Source of the DNA: Ustilaginoidea virens
Taxonomy: Eukaryota > Ascomycota > Sordariomycetes > Hypocreales > Clavicipitaceae
Direction: 5' to 3'
NCBI RefSeq assembly: GCF_000687475.1
Contig: NC_057319.1
Coordinates: 310,001 to 374,000, forward strand
DNA length: 64,000 bases
The translations under genes and the position numbers were made by a program. The notes beneath the pieces were generated by a model, which was not told the origin of the DNA, ran no database searches, and saw only the letters and a list, made by a program, of their open reading frames with translations. How positions within the stretch are numbered: position 1 is the first letter of the stretch; each line of letters begins with the position of its first letter. Below are positions 1 to 11,634 of the stretch, piece after piece.

Positions 1-608
1 CGCGGAACGTCTTATCGATAAGACCAGCCCACCTTTGGCTGTCACGTGGGCGCAAAATGCCCCATAAACTCTGTCGCCGCATCAGGGTCAAAGCCTCAGA
101 GGCTTTCTTCACTGGTGGCTGCAAATCCAAACTCATCCAAAAAGGCAACATTGAAAAACTCTTTCCTCTTGTTTCCTCTGCCTTTCCCCTTCCCCCCTCC
201 CAATATTCTCTCTGGAAACACCTGGCCGCACGATTTGAGTCGTAGCCATCAGTCATCACTGATCCTTCTTGTCGGGCGCAACGTTTGCCGCGATGATGTG
301 AAACTTACAGAACAACTTGGAATCCGCTAAATCTTTCACCCATCCTTTCCGACTCGCTCCCATTTGCTGCGCCGGAAAGACTTGCCTTTGCAGCAAAACA
401 AGCAAATTGAGACCCGAGGTCAGTATTGAAAACCCCCGAATCTAAAAGCTTGGGTGCGGCCCAAGGAGTTTCGAACCAATCAGTTTTGGATGCCACGCTG
501 CTTTTTCTCGCCTCCTTCATTTCCTGCTGACCCAAAAAAAAAAAAACCAAAGGGAGAGGAAAACACGCTGCTACTGGCTCCTCCAGCCTAACCGCGTCAA
601 ACAACACC
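1..608. other. Left-edge intergenic / upf1 upstream region
   Basis: No supportable gene. Open frames here lack family resemblance. The stretch is pyrimidine-rich around 170-210 and carries an A run near 534-546, about 65 nt before the upf1 start codon. It is most likely the upf1 promoter and leader. Confidence 0.5.
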
Positions 609-3600
609 ATGGAAGGTGCCTTCACGCATGTAGGCAACCACCTCATATCCGACTCCGCCGCAGCAATCAAAGCCGATGCCGACGATCTATCTACACTGGG
701 CCCCAATGACAGCCTACTTTATGGCAAGTATGGTGATGGCCGCAGTGGCCGCCGTCGCGCCGATGATGACGACAACCAGACCGAGGCGATAGAGGAGGAC
801 GAAAATGACAGCCTCAACAGTGTCGCAGTCGACGGTATGAGGGGCCTAAAACTTAAAAACAGCGAGGAGGAAAAGGAACTTCCCCCTCATGCTTGCGCGT
901 ACGCTACCCCGCCCTTTCAGTACAGTATAAGCGATGGAGGCGCTTGGCCCCGATGGACGCGTTGTCGCTAACTCTTTGCGCGACAGATATTGCGGCATTC
1001 ACTCTCCTGCCTGCGTCGTCAAGTGCTTGACATGCAACAAATGGTTTTGCAGCGCGAGGGGCAACGGCACTTCGACCCACATTGTCAATCACCTGGTTCG
1101 AGCGAGACACAAGGAGGTTCAGTTGCATCCCGAGTCCACGCTAGGGGACACCGTTTTGGAGTGCTACAACTGCGGAACCAAGAATGCATTCTTGCTTGGC
1201 TTCATCCCGGCAAAGTCGGATACGGTGGTTGTGCTTTTGTGCCGACAACCGTGCGCGTCTAGCACACCGAACAAGGACATGAACTGGGACATCTCTCGTT
1301 GGGAACCCCTCATCACGGAGCGAGCATTCCTAGATTGGCTGGTCAGTGCTCCGTCTGATGTCGAGCAACTCCGCGCACGCCATCTTTCCCCCAATACGAT
1401 TGCCAAGCTGGAGGAGATGTGGAAAGTCGAGCCCAAGGCCACGGTTGCAGACCTTGAGAAGGCCTCCAACGTCGATGATGATCCGGACCCAGTATTGCTG
1501 CAATACGACGACCCGTATCACTACCAAAACATCTTTGGTCCTCTGGTCAAGATGGAGTCGGACTATGACAAGAAACTCAAGGAGGCACAGTCCGAGGACG
1601 GTCTGGTCGTTCGATGGGACTTTGGCCTCAACAACAAGCACCTCGTGAGCTTCAACCTGCACAAGATCGAGTCTGGAGACGTCAAGCTTGCCGTGGGTGA
1701 CGAAATGAGACTTCGATACAACGGCGAACTTCGTGAGCCTTGGGAAGGAGTCGGATACGTCATCAAGATTCCCAACAGCCAGTCTGACGAGGTGTGTTTG
1801 GAGTTGCGCAAGACGGGAAATGAGAAACACGTGCCGACGGATCTGTCCCACAATTTCTCTGCCGACTATGTCTGGAAGGCTACCTCTTATGACCGCATGC
1901 AGCTGGGCATGAAAACCTTTGCCGTCGACGACATGAGTGTCTCTGGATACATTTTCCACACTCTTCTCGGACACGAAGTTCAGCTGCAGCCGATGCAGTC
2001 CAAGTTTCCTAGGAAGTGGTCCGCCCCCAACCTTCCCGAACTGAACCAGAGCCAGGTGGATGCCATCAAATCTGTACTGCAGAAGCCTCTCAGCCTCATT
2101 CAGGGACCTCCCGGCACGGGCAAGACTGTCACCTCGGCAACCATCATCTACCATCTTGCCAAGATGAGCGGCAACCAGGTGCTCGTGTGCGCTCCCTCCA
2201 ACGTGGCTGTAGATCAGCTCTGCGAGCGAGTCCATCGCACAGGGCTCAAGGTGGTTCGCCTGACCGCCAAATCTCGGGAGGACGTCGAGTCCTCGGTGAC
2301 CTCTCTGGCCCTGCACGAGCAGGTCAGGTCGGCAGAGCACAACAGCGAGCTTGTCAAGCTGTCGCAGCTGAAGAATGACGTGGGAGAACTGTCTAGTCAA
2401 GACGAGAAGAAGTTCAAACAGCTCACCAAGGCTGCCGAGCGGGAGATTCTCAACAACGCAGACGTGGTCTGTTGTACTTGCGTTGGTGCTGGCGACCCTC
2501 GTCTTTCCAAGATGAAGTTCCGAAACGTGCTCATCGACGAATCTACGCAGTCGGCTGAACCGGAATGCATGATCCCACTTGTGCTTGGCTGCAAGCAGGT
2601 TGTACTGGTGGGAGATCATAAGCAGCTGGGCCCCGTCATCATGAACAAGAAGGCAGCCAAAGCCGGCCTGAACCAGTCCTTGTTTGAGCGCCTGATCAAA
2701 CTGCAGCTGGCGCCCATCAGGCTCACCACGCAGTACCGAATGCACCCGTGCCTCTCCGAGTTTCCGTCAAACATGTTCTACGACGGCAGCCTGCAGAACG
2801 GCATCACACATGAGCAACGTCTGAGAAAGGATGTCGACTTTCCCTGGCCAAATCCCGAGACTCCGATGATGTTCTGGTCGAATCTAGGCCACGAAGAGAT
2901 TTCCACCTCGGGAACATCCTATCTCAATCGCACCGAGGCGTCCAATGTCGAGAAGACTGTTACCCGGTTCTTCAAGGCAGGTGTAAAACCGTCCGAGATT
3001 GGCGTCATTACCCCGTACGAAGGCCAGAGGAGCTATATTGTCACGACGATGCAAAATTCCGGCACCTATAAGAAGGAGTTCTACAAGGAAGTTGAGGTCG
3101 CGTCCGTCGATGCCTTTCAGGGTCGCGAGAAGGACTTTATCGTTCTTTCCTGTGTTCGATCCAACGAAAACCAAGGCATCGGCTTCCTGTCCGATCCTCG
3201 CCGCTTGAACGTGGCTCTTACTCGTGCTAAATACGGCCTGGTAATCTTGGGTAACCCCAAGGTTTTGTCCAAGCATGAGCTCTGGCACAACCTGCTTGTT
3301 CACTTCAAGGACCGCAAATGCTTTGTGGAGGGACCGCTCACCAACCTGCAAGCATGCCTCTTGCAGTTCAGCCGCCCCAAGGTCAGTTTCCGCCAAAAGA
3401 ACAACAGCAGCCACAGCAGCAGCAGCAGCAGCAGCAACAACAACAACAACCACCACCACCACCACCACAACAACAACAACAACACCAGCAACTACTACGA
3501 TTCTCACTACGGTGGCGGAGGATATGCAAACGGCAGATTCAACGGTGGCGGACCGTCTGGGAGGGACTTTGACTCGGGATCGATGGTGTCTTATATTCCC

Positions 3601-4044
3601 GACGACGTGTCCTCCATCCAAGGGTCCGCTTTCGGGGGTACGGCCTTGAACAGCGCGTTCCCGCCCATGTTTTCCAGCTTTACGCCCGAGCAGTGGCCTG
3701 GTCTCCCTGGCGTATCGGCGCCCGGACGTGGTCACAAGGGCCGTGGTCGTGCAACGGAGAGCGTTGCGGGCGAGAGCGTGGCCAATTCTGAGCTCACCGA
3801 CGCCACTAGCAGCGTGATTGGCGGTAAAGGGGTTGGGCAGGGTGGTGTCAGCCTGGGCGCCGGCCTGCACGACGCGGTCACGGGGATGCGGCCGGTTTCG
3901 TACACGCAGAGCGACAGGCTGAAGCAGTACGTCGAGAGCAACGGGCGTATGGCACCGGGCAGCGGCTTCGGCAGGCGATATGACGATGATGAGAAGAGCG
4001 TCAGCACTGCTTTTCATAGTCAGATTGGCAGCGGCTACGACTGA
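609..4044 (+). CDS. upf1: ATP-dependent RNA helicase Upf1/Nam7 (nonsense-mediated decay)
   Basis: Superfamily 1 RNA helicase that drives nonsense-mediated mRNA decay in the cytoplasm with Upf2 and Upf3. Two exons, 609-898 and 987-4044, give 1115 residues. The 88-nt intron has GTACGC donor, GCTAAC branch point and ACAG acceptor, and splicing joins the CAYCG start of the Cys/His-rich Upf2-binding domain (about residues 95-210), whose CxxC and HxxxH-type ligands are visible. Helicase motifs follow: GPPGTGKT near 469, DEST near 613, [15 protein letters not shown] near 677, and ALTRAKYG. These identify Upf1 firmly. The tail (about 898-931) has runs of Ser, Asn and His encoded by AGC, AAC and CAC repeats, then Gly-rich sequence. 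The start was chosen because an acidic Asp/Glu-rich leader precedes the zinc region, as in other fungal Upf1 proteins. Large antisense frames are shadows. Confidence 0.96.
3400..3489 (+). repeat. Coding trinucleotide repeats (AGC/AAC/CAC) in upf1
   Basis: Successive AGC, AAC, CAC and AAC triplet runs in the upf1 frame encode poly-Ser, poly-Asn, poly-His and poly-Asn. Their length probably varies between strains by slippage without changing the frame. Confidence 0.9.
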
Positions 4045-4966
4045 ACGAGGCGGGACAGCTGAAGAAGTTGGTTTGACTACGCGACCACGAGACTACTTTC
4101 TTGGGCAGCCCGGAAACAAAAACGAAAAAAAAAGAAAGTCGGCGGCCATTCATATCGTATGTTTTGCGCGCAAGATATGCAAGAGCCGACTGCTGGAGGG
4201 AGCCAGCAAGCTTGAGAATTCGAATCCAAACAAGTGGAACAACCGCTCGGGGATTGCACTGGGTGATTGATGCACTTCCGTGAGCAGAAGCTTGGAGGGG
4301 GATGCCTCCCTGGAGATGCTACCAACGGTCGCTGCTGCCATGGCCAAGGCGCTCCCCTCCTCACTTGACCTGGAGATGGATGCGGCTGGCTGCTCAAGCT
4401 TGACCCCATAGTAGGCCCAGGAACAAGCTGCCCTTTGGGTGTCCATTGCAGATGTTTAGTTTTGCGATGCTCACGACTGCAGAAATCAGTGGAGCAGAGG
4501 AGACGAGCCGGAGGAGCGGCAGGAGCAGTGGGAGGAGGAGGAGGAGGAGCTTATTGACCATGCGCATCATTACCACCTGGCTGGCTCACAGTCGACAGCT
4601 GCGTGCGTTGACGAGAGAAGCACCAGGATAATATCCCTCGGGGGAAGGGGCAGAGGTGTGGATAAGTCCGTGTTCAAAGCACCGATGACAGACGTTGGTT
4701 TGTTTACACAGTGCCGCCCATTTTTCTTCCACGTGGACGGCAGTGGTATTGCTGCGCGCGCTTTTGATTTTCGTCGTGTCCAACTCAAACGCCGTTCTTT
4801 AGGAAGATTACCCTAGCAGAAATAAAACAGTCACTTGTTTTGACAAGGTTGATGTTGATGCCCCGACCGATTGGGAAGGGCCCAGACATTGTGTGCAAAG
4901 ACGGCCACGGCCACGGTCATGCCAGGGGCTACTGCTACCGGCCATGGACTTCACAGGAACCAATTG

Positions 4967-4986
4967 ATGCATGCATGCATGCATGC
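4967..4986. repeat. (ATGC)5 microsatellite
   Basis: Five perfect ATGC units; the repeat is self-complementary. Confidence 0.9.
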
Positions 4987-5107
4987 CGCAAGGGGCCGGG
5001 TTAACCCGTCTGCAGGGCCAGGGGAGGTGGTTTGAGGTTGCACCAGACGGCGTGAAGAAGTCTGGGGGGGGAGGGGGGGGAGCAAGGGGTCGGAGCTGCT
5101 CTGCCTC

Positions 5108-5246
5108 ACATGAAGGTATTGATTGATGTACACCGTAGGTGAAGGAACGAAGGAAGGAAGGAACATGAAGGTATTGAAATGTACTCCGTAGGTGAAGGAA
5201 CGAAGGAAGGAACATGAAGGTATTGATTGATCTACTCCGTAGGTAG
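5108..5246. repeat. Three-copy 49-55 nt tandem repeat
   Basis: Units start near 5108, 5163 and 5212. Each opens with ACATGAAGGTATTGA, contains a CCGTAGGT core (TACTCCGTAGGT in copies 2 and 3) and ends in GAAGGAACGAAGGAAGG. Copies differ mainly in the number of GGAA units and by loss of a short ATTGATG piece. Confidence 0.85.
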
Positions 5247-5898
5247 AAAGGAAAGAAGGGGAAAAGGCAAAGAAAGGAACAGGAGAGCTGCCAAGTCTCT
5301 CGACCGAAAAGGGCAAGAGGACAAAGTCCCGTACATGTACCTACAGTGCATGGTCCGGCCGAACCACAAGCTGGGCAACCCCTGGATGCCAGTGCCTGTA
5401 CATACTCCGTAGAACCCAGGTCGAGGTCAGGCTGGTCAGGTCAACGCCACATGCAGGCGCCTGGGCTTCTGCCGCCCCCGTGTTCAGCCCATTGACTGCC
5501 AACCTTCAACTTTTGCAACTTCAGACGAACCAGGCAGCTCGCTGACCTGGTAGATGATGTCAGGATCCTTTCCGGCTGCGGTTACGGAGCATCGGAAACT
5601 GACTGGACTTGCAACTGGGCGCCGACCAACTACCGAGTAAAACTACACCTTTGCCTCGTGCCCCATGACCGCATATTTTTACCCGACTTGCTTTCCCAGC
5701 CCGTCACACGCGCCTGCTTTGCCGCGCTTGCTTTCTCTTGAATGCCTCCTGTCCATGCTTCTTGCTCTTGATTCGGAGCTCCCGCCGTCCCCCGAGTTTC
5801 CGCTGCCTTTCCGCTGACAGGGACAGCCCTTCTCTCGCTGTGGCCAGGCAGATTCTGGACTCTGGCAGCGTCAAGCTGAGCCTGACAGCATCGCCGTC

Positions 5899-7699
5899 AT
5901 GGTCAAACATCTCTGCGAAGCGCCAGTCCGGCGCTACATGGCTCTCGGGCTTTTCATCGTCCTCGCAATCATTCTCTGGCACGGCTTTGCCCCCTCCAGA
6001 ACTCCTTGGAGCCTGTCTACCCATGCTTTGCACGGCCACGTCCCGTACGTGCCCAGCACCGTAGACTGGAGCAAGGCCAAGCTCTTTTACCCGCCCGACC
6101 GCCCTGTCGCTCTTCCCTCCGGCAAGCCCAAGGCTCTCCCCAGGGTCCAAGCTCGGCCTGGCTCGCATGGCAAAGACGACGCCTCCGGCGCACGCAAGGA
6201 GGCTGTTCGAAAAGCATTCGTCAAGAGCTGGGACGCGTACAAAACGTTCGCCTGGCGAGAGGATGAGCTGATGCCGCTCTCGGGCAAGGGCAAGAGCAGC
6301 TTCTGTGGCTGGTCGGCACAGCTGGTCGATGCCCTGGACTCGCTGTGGATCATGGGCCTCATGGACGACTTCCGCCGAGCCGTCAGGGAGGTGGCCAAGA
6401 TCAACTGGTCCAGCCATGACGGAGACACCATCAATGTGTTTGAAGTGACGATTCGCCATCTCGGGGGGCTCCTGTCGGCGTACGACCTCTCGCAGGAAAA
6501 GGTGCTCCTGCAAAAGGCCGTCGAGCTGGGCGACGCGCTGTACATGGCTTTCGACACCCCCAATCGCCTGCCAACCCACTGGCTCAGCTACGAAAAAGCT
6601 GCAAAGGGCGAGACGGTGGGCGACGAGACAATCTCGGGCGCTGCCAGCGGCTCCCTCTGTGTCGAGTTCACCCGCCTCAGCCAGATTACCGGAAACTCCA
6701 AGTACTACGATGCCACGGAACGAGTCAAGAGGTTTTACTACGCGTACCAGAACCACACCAAGCTTCCCGGCCTGTGGCCTTGGAACATGAACTTCCGCGA
6801 CGGCAAGATCGACGACTCCTTCTTCACGTTTGGCGCGGGGGCAGATTCTCAGTACGAATACCTCCCCAAGATGCATGCTCTGCTGGGAGGCCTGGATCCG
6901 GACTACGTGGAAATGACCACCACCGCCTTGGACGCGGGCCGAGACCATTTGCTTTTCAAGCCCATGACGCCCCGGGACAGCGACGTGCTCATGTGTGGCA
7001 ACGTGGATGCCTCTGCGCCGCAACGTGACACCACCGCGCAGATGCAGCACCTCACGTGCTTTGCCGGAGGCATGTACGCCCTCGCCGGGAAGCTGCTCGA
7101 GCGCGACGACTACGTCCACCTGGCCGCTCGTCTCACGGCTGGCTGCGTCTGGGGCTACGATTCGTTTGCCTCCAACATCATGCCCGAGTCCAGCGTCTTG
7201 GTCCGGTGCGAAAACATGGACGCCCCGTGCCCGTACAATGCGGGCTTGTTCGAGGCCAGGAGCTCTGCCAGGGTTCCCGAGGGTTTTGTCGGCGTCAGCG
7301 ACGCTCGGTACATGCTCCGGCCGGAGGGGATCGAGAGCGTCTTCTACATGTGGCGCGTCACAGGAGACCGGGCCTGGCGCGACGTCGCGTGGAGGATGTG
7401 GCAGGCCATCGTCGCGGAGACGGAGACAGACTTGGCGTTTGCGTCTATTCGAGACACGACGAGCAACGGCAGCGCCAAGCTGGATTCAATGGAAGTGAGT
7501 TGTCGCTGCCATTCCGCACCCTCCCCGAGAACGCGGGGGGGCTTTTGCTGACTTGTCCCAGACGTTTTGGCTGGCCGAGACGACCAAGTACTTTTACCTT
7601 GTCTTTGAAGACGAAGGCGTCATTGACCTGGACGACTGGGTCTTCAACACGGAAGCACATCCGCTGAAGCGACCTACCGGGGTCTTGAATCCAACGTGA
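5899..7699 (+). CDS. GH47 class I alpha-1,2-mannosidase, membrane-anchored
   Basis: Removes alpha-1,2-linked mannose from N-glycans in the ER/Golgi. Exons 5899-7494 and 7562-7699 give 577 residues; the 67-nt intron has GTGAGT, GCTGAC and CCAG. A hydrophobic segment at residues 14-30 after a short basic N-terminus fits a type II signal anchor. Family signatures in order: [17 protein letters not shown] near 181 (an acidic active-site residue), [11 protein letters not shown] near 311, [11 protein letters not shown] near 383, [12 protein letters not shown] near 473, [13 protein letters not shown] across the intron near 531, and FNTEAHP near 561, whose Thr binds calcium in the family. The Cys in HLTCFAGG is present. 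Whether it is the ER Man9 enzyme (Mns1 type) or a Golgi/secreted paralogue cannot be settled here. Start chosen at the first Met before the anchor. Confidence 0.93.
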
Positions 7700-8552
7700 C
7701 TGGCACGCGCGCACATGGGGCGGCGTCGGGGTCTTGTCTGCATCGGCTTTCATTTCTGTTGGCTTTTTTTCTTTTTTTGCATGCATGTGTTTGCGCAGCA
7801 ACAGCGACTTGACGGACGGAACCTCGCTTGCCTGCAGCTAGATATCATTGGCGGCTTGTTTTGTCCCTTTGTCTTTCCATTTCTCTTGTTGTTCTTTTCC
7901 TAGATAGACGGGCATCAGCATTTTGGTGCAGCAACATTCTGATCAGCTAGATATCATTGGCGGCTTGTTTTATCCCTTTATCTTTTTATTTCTCTTCTTG
8001 TTCTTTTTCTAGATGGACGGGCATTAGCATTTTAGTGCAGCAAAATTCTGGTTAGCTAGATATCATTAGCGGCTTGTTTTGTCCCTTTGTCTTTCTATTT
8101 CTCTTGTTCTTCTTCTAGATAGATGGGCATCAGCATTTTGGTGTAGCAACATTCTAATCAGCCTAGATATTATTGGCGGCTTATTTTGTCCCTTTATCTT
8201 TCTATTTCCCTTGTTCTTTTTCTAGATGGACGGGCATTAGCATTTTGGTGCAGCAATATTCTGATCAGCTAGATATCATTGGCGGCTTGTTTTATCCCTT
8301 TGTCTTTCTATTTCTCTTGTTCTTTTTCTAGATAGACGGGCATCAGCACTTTGGTGCAGCAACATTCCGATTTGCCTTGCGAGTCCCACAGTGCACCGTG
8401 CCAATGCCCGCAGCCTGAGCAAGCGCGCACGGTGCGCTCCACCTCGCACAACCTTGTTTCAACGTCGTCTCCAAAACCAGCTCAACATCAACGGCAACCA
8501 CCACTGCCCCAGCCAGACAACCAGTTTGCCAATTCGTGATGAAGCACCAGGC
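7700..8552. other. GH47 3' region and J-protein upstream region
   Basis: Mostly the tandem array described separately. After it comes about 180 nt of C-rich sequence that is open in the J-protein frame back to a Met at 8391, so a longer N-terminus is possible. Confidence 0.5.
7838..8370. repeat. Five-copy ~107-nt tandem repeat with transition polymorphism
   Basis: Units begin near 7838, 7947, 8056, 8163 and 8269, each with CTAGATATCATTGGCGGCTT and each containing a second CTAGAT about 63-65 nt later, followed by a GACGGGCATCAGCATTTTGG-like stretch. Lengths are 109, 109, 107, 106 and about 102 nt. Differences between units are almost all C/T or G/A, for example CATCAG/CATTAG and TTGTCC/TTATCC. 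The array lies 3' of the GH47 gene and ends about 180 nt before the J-protein start codon. Confidence 0.95.
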
Positions 8553-9433
8553 ATGCCACTCCATGCTGCCCGTCGCGCGATCCCAAGGCTCCACGCAGCG
8601 CCAATAGCCACGCCACCGGCATCCCTCCGCCACGCCCGCTTGTTCCACCCGTCGCCGCCCACGCCAGCCCGCGACGTCGCCGGCCAAACCCACTACGAGC
8701 GGCTGGGCATCCAGCACGACGCCTCGCACGGCGAAATCAAAAAGCACGCTTCTTCCCCGTTCCCTCCCACACCCCCGATTATTCTTTCTTCTTATCTTTA
8801 TTTTTTATTTTCGTCTTTTTTTTTGGGGGGGCCTGACCCGCTAACCCGCAGTGTGGGAGGAAAAAAAATAGATCCTTCTACTCCCTTTCCAAGGCGCACC
8901 ACCCGGACGTGAGCCGCGACCCGGCCGCCGCGCACACCTTCGCCCTGCTGTCCGAGTCGTACGCCGTGCTCTCGGACCCCGGCCGCCGGGCCCGCTACGA
9001 CCGCGAGATCGTGGTCCGCGCGGCGCCGCGCGCCCCGGCGGGCGGGCGCTCCCCGTCCGGCCTGTCCAGGCGGCGGGGCTCGTTCCGCGGCCCGCCGCCC
9101 AGCTTCTACCGCAACGCGGCGTGGGCGGGGGGCAAGCCGCCCGACGGGCCGGCCGGTCGGGCCCCCCGGGCGGGTGGCGGCAGGGACGACGACGACCACC
9201 ACCACCACCGCGTCCCGCACTTTGACGAGGCGGCCCACGCGAGGACGCAGCGCAGGGAGGACGAGCGCCGCTGGAGGCGGAGGGCCCTGGGCGACGACGG
9301 CGTCGAGTTCGAGCCGCAGACCACGCTGGCGGGGCACTTCTTCATCGTGGCCAGCATCCTGGGCGCGACGTTTGCGGCGCCCCTGGTGTATTTGCAGCTG
9401 ACGAGGTGGAGGAAGCACGACGGGCGGGCTTGA
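8553..9433 (+). CDS. J-domain (DnaJ-like) protein, probably mitochondrial
   Basis: Hsp70 co-chaperone type protein. Two exons, 8553-8743 and 8872-9433, give 250 residues. The N-terminus is rich in Arg and Ala and lacks acidic residues for about 45 residues, as in mitochondrial presequences. The J domain starts at HYERLGIQHDAS near 50 and carries the HHPD tripeptide just after the exon junction, then LLSESYAVLSDPGRRARYD. The middle is Gly/Arg/His-rich, and a hydrophobic segment near residues 224-240 (FFIVASILGATFAAPLVYL) predicts one membrane span. The intron starts with GC, not GT, and ends at the second AG, since the first leads to a stop. Resembles DNAJC30-like single-span J proteins, but the orthologue is not certain. 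An in-frame Met at 8391 is an alternative start. Confidence 0.8.
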
Positions 9434-10056
9434 CGCCGCTGCGCAAGGGGGGGGTCCTAATCTGTCTGCCTGCGATTCGGCGCTGTGCGGAAAGACGGGA
9501 AATTTCGGCGGGATAGAGTGTCATCATGTCTGCGCGGTTGCGGCAAAGGCGTGCGCGGCTTGGCATCATGCACCGTTGCGGCCGGCTCTGCAACGACATC
9601 AACATCAGCAGCAGCAACAACCCCATTCGATCGATACCTTGTTCAACGCTTGCGACTATCGACGTGGCGATTTTCATTCGGTGTTACGCACCATAATATC
9701 ATGGGCTTCTTTTCATTGGGATACAAAGGAAAAAAGAGCCGTGAAGCTGGGGATGATGGCGGGCGACAGATTGCACAACGCCTTCGAGACACACATTACG
9801 GGATGCAGGAGCGTTCATTACTTTTTGGATTGGGGTGACTGTTCATACATGTACACAACCGAGGAGGCCTTTTAGAGAAACTTGCCCCCCCCCCCCCCCC
9901 CTGCTAGTAAAAAAAAAAAAAAAGATGCAGGTTTCTACTACGGTACATAAAGCCGAAGCGTGCACGTCGGCTTCTGCTTGCTTCGAGGCCATCTAGCAGC
10001 CCGTGTCGGGAGTCGTACGGTCAGTCGGGAGAGCGGATTGAACACGGTCCTGCTTG
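9434..10056. other. Convergent intergenic region (J-protein / porin)
   Basis: No supportable gene. Contains a 17-nt C run (9885-9901) followed closely by an A run, lying between two convergent 3' ends. Confidence 0.5.
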
Positions 10057-11634
10057 TTAACCCTCAAAGGTGAAGCTAGCTCCGAGCTGTGGACGAAACA
10101 AAGGTTAGCCCAAAACATGTCGAACCGGGCTTAGACGGTACGCAAATCAACAGACCTTGTGAGTAGCCTGGTCGAGCTTCTGGGTGTCAAAGGAGCCACC
10201 GAGGCCCAGGGTAACGCCCTCGCGCAGGAGGACATTGTAAGCAAGGGCAGCAATGCCGCGGTCGTTGATCTTGACCTGTTCGGGAGCAAATTGCGTCAGA
10301 TAACAAATCTATACACATATAAAGGGAAGGGGGGCCACGGGCGTCTGATATATGCCTCAGAGGCTACAAAAGCACCACCGCTTGTCCATACCTTGGCGAA
10401 CGAGACGGGGTCGATGCGGTACTTGCTGGCTACCTCCAGGCCGACAGTGTTGCCAGTCTTGGAGTTCCAGGTAGCCTTGGCACCGGCCTCGACCTGGCTG
10501 TTGACTTTGTGGTAGTAGGAAGCAGCAAAGACGCTGAGGTTGTCGGTGGCGGTGACGGCAGCGGTGTATTGGGGCGCGGCGTAACCAACAGCGGCGCTGT
10601 AGGCGGTGAGGGCAGCCTTGTTCACGTCGTAGCCAGCAGAAGCACCGGCGAGGAAGCCCTCGTGGCCGACAACGGCATCCACGTTGGCCACGGGGCCCCG
10701 GAGGAGATCAAAAAAGGCACGGCCGTGGAAGCCGGGCTGCTTGAAGAAGAGGTTGAACTTGGCACCCTTGCCAGCGGTGGCGGGGAGGAAGCTGAAGAGA
10801 CCCTCGAGCTTGAGCCCCTTGGCGAGGGTGTCGTTGACCTCGATCTTGGTGTCGAGGGCGTTTGCGGTGTTCCAGGACTGGGTCAAGGTGAGGCCTGTCC
10901 GTGTATACCACGTTAGCAGCTGAGCGAAGCCGGGCAGGAAAAAAGCAGCAAACTCGAGCGGCCAGCCGGTGCCGGGGCCGAGAACGCCCGACACGAAAAC
11001 AGCCGGCGACGAACACCCCCGTCCTTTTACCGGACGACGGGGTGGTCTGAGACGGGGTGCACTACCGGAAGGCTTGTCGGTGTATTTTCCCTCAATCTGC
11101 TCGCGTCGTTTGCACATGGTCAGCATATAGACTGCGTTTCTTTGAAGCACCTGCTTTTCCATCTTGCCCCCTTCCTTGAAAACGGTACAGGACTGGGAGG
11201 ATCCGAGACGCGGCCCGGCCCCGAAACCAAAGCAAGGGGAATTTGGCGGGTTGAGCATGTCAACTCACAGCAGCAGAGGTAGCCTTCTCGTGGCTGGACT
11301 TGCCAGTCACCTTGAAGGCGACGCCATTGGGAGCAGTGTCCTTGAACTCAAAGGTGGTGGCGGAGAGGTGGTAGAAGTCCTTGTTGAGGAGCTGAGGCGG
11401 CGGAAAAGGATCAAGTCAGCAACCAAGCTCAAGCCCAGGAATCGCACATGGGTATCGTGCTGCGTCGCCGAGTCCGCGGGAAAGCTTGGTACAGCTTCTG
11501 CAAGGCGGTTGAAGCCGACGAGCAACAAGCGCCCAATTACGGAGCTTGAAAGGGGGGGGGGGGGGGGGGGGTGGTTAGATGGCGCGTACATCGTTGGCCG
11601 CCTTGGCAATATCGGAGAAGGCAGGGACGGACAT
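10057..11634 (-). CDS. por1: Mitochondrial outer-membrane porin (VDAC)
   Basis: Voltage-dependent anion channel carrying metabolites and ions across the outer mitochondrial membrane. Six exons on the complement: 11590-11634, 11269-11391, 11066-11096, 10392-10894, 10156-10275 and 10057-10086. All junctions keep frame and total 283 residues, the length of Neurospora porin. The protein starts MSVPAFSDIAKAAND, the amphipathic N-terminal helix, then NKDFYHLSATTFEFKDTAPN, and KLEGLFSFLP further in. The conserved C-terminal porin signature spans the junction of exons 4 and 5 (SKYRIDPVSFAK / VKINDRGIAALAYN) and the protein ends LGASFTFEG. Intron 1 carries a 20-nt C run on the coding strand. The exon-rich 5' end is typical of fungal porin genes. 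The next gene upstream on the same strand is the calcium uniporter, about 420 nt away. Confidence 0.95.
11552..11571. repeat. G20 homopolymer inside porin intron 1
   Basis: Twenty consecutive G on the plus strand (C on the coding strand) within the first porin intron. It sits between the 45-nt first coding exon and exon 2. Confidence 0.9.

Larger units (their letters stand above)
4045..5898. other. Intergenic region between upf1 and the GH47 gene
   Basis: No supportable gene. It holds a GGAG-rich tract (4505-4550), five ATGC repeats (4967-4986), a G-rich tract near 5066-5085, a three-copy 49-55 nt tandem repeat (5108-5246) and three TACTCCGTA words. The last few hundred bases should be the GH47 promoter. 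Confidence 0.5.

Noticed and set aside
1330..2745. 471-codon minus-strand frame inside upf1
   Set aside because: Overlaps the helicase core, whose motifs are unmistakable on the other strand; no family resemblance.
5704..7119. 471-codon minus-strand frame opposite the GH47 gene
   Set aside because: Antisense shadow of the mannosidase codons.
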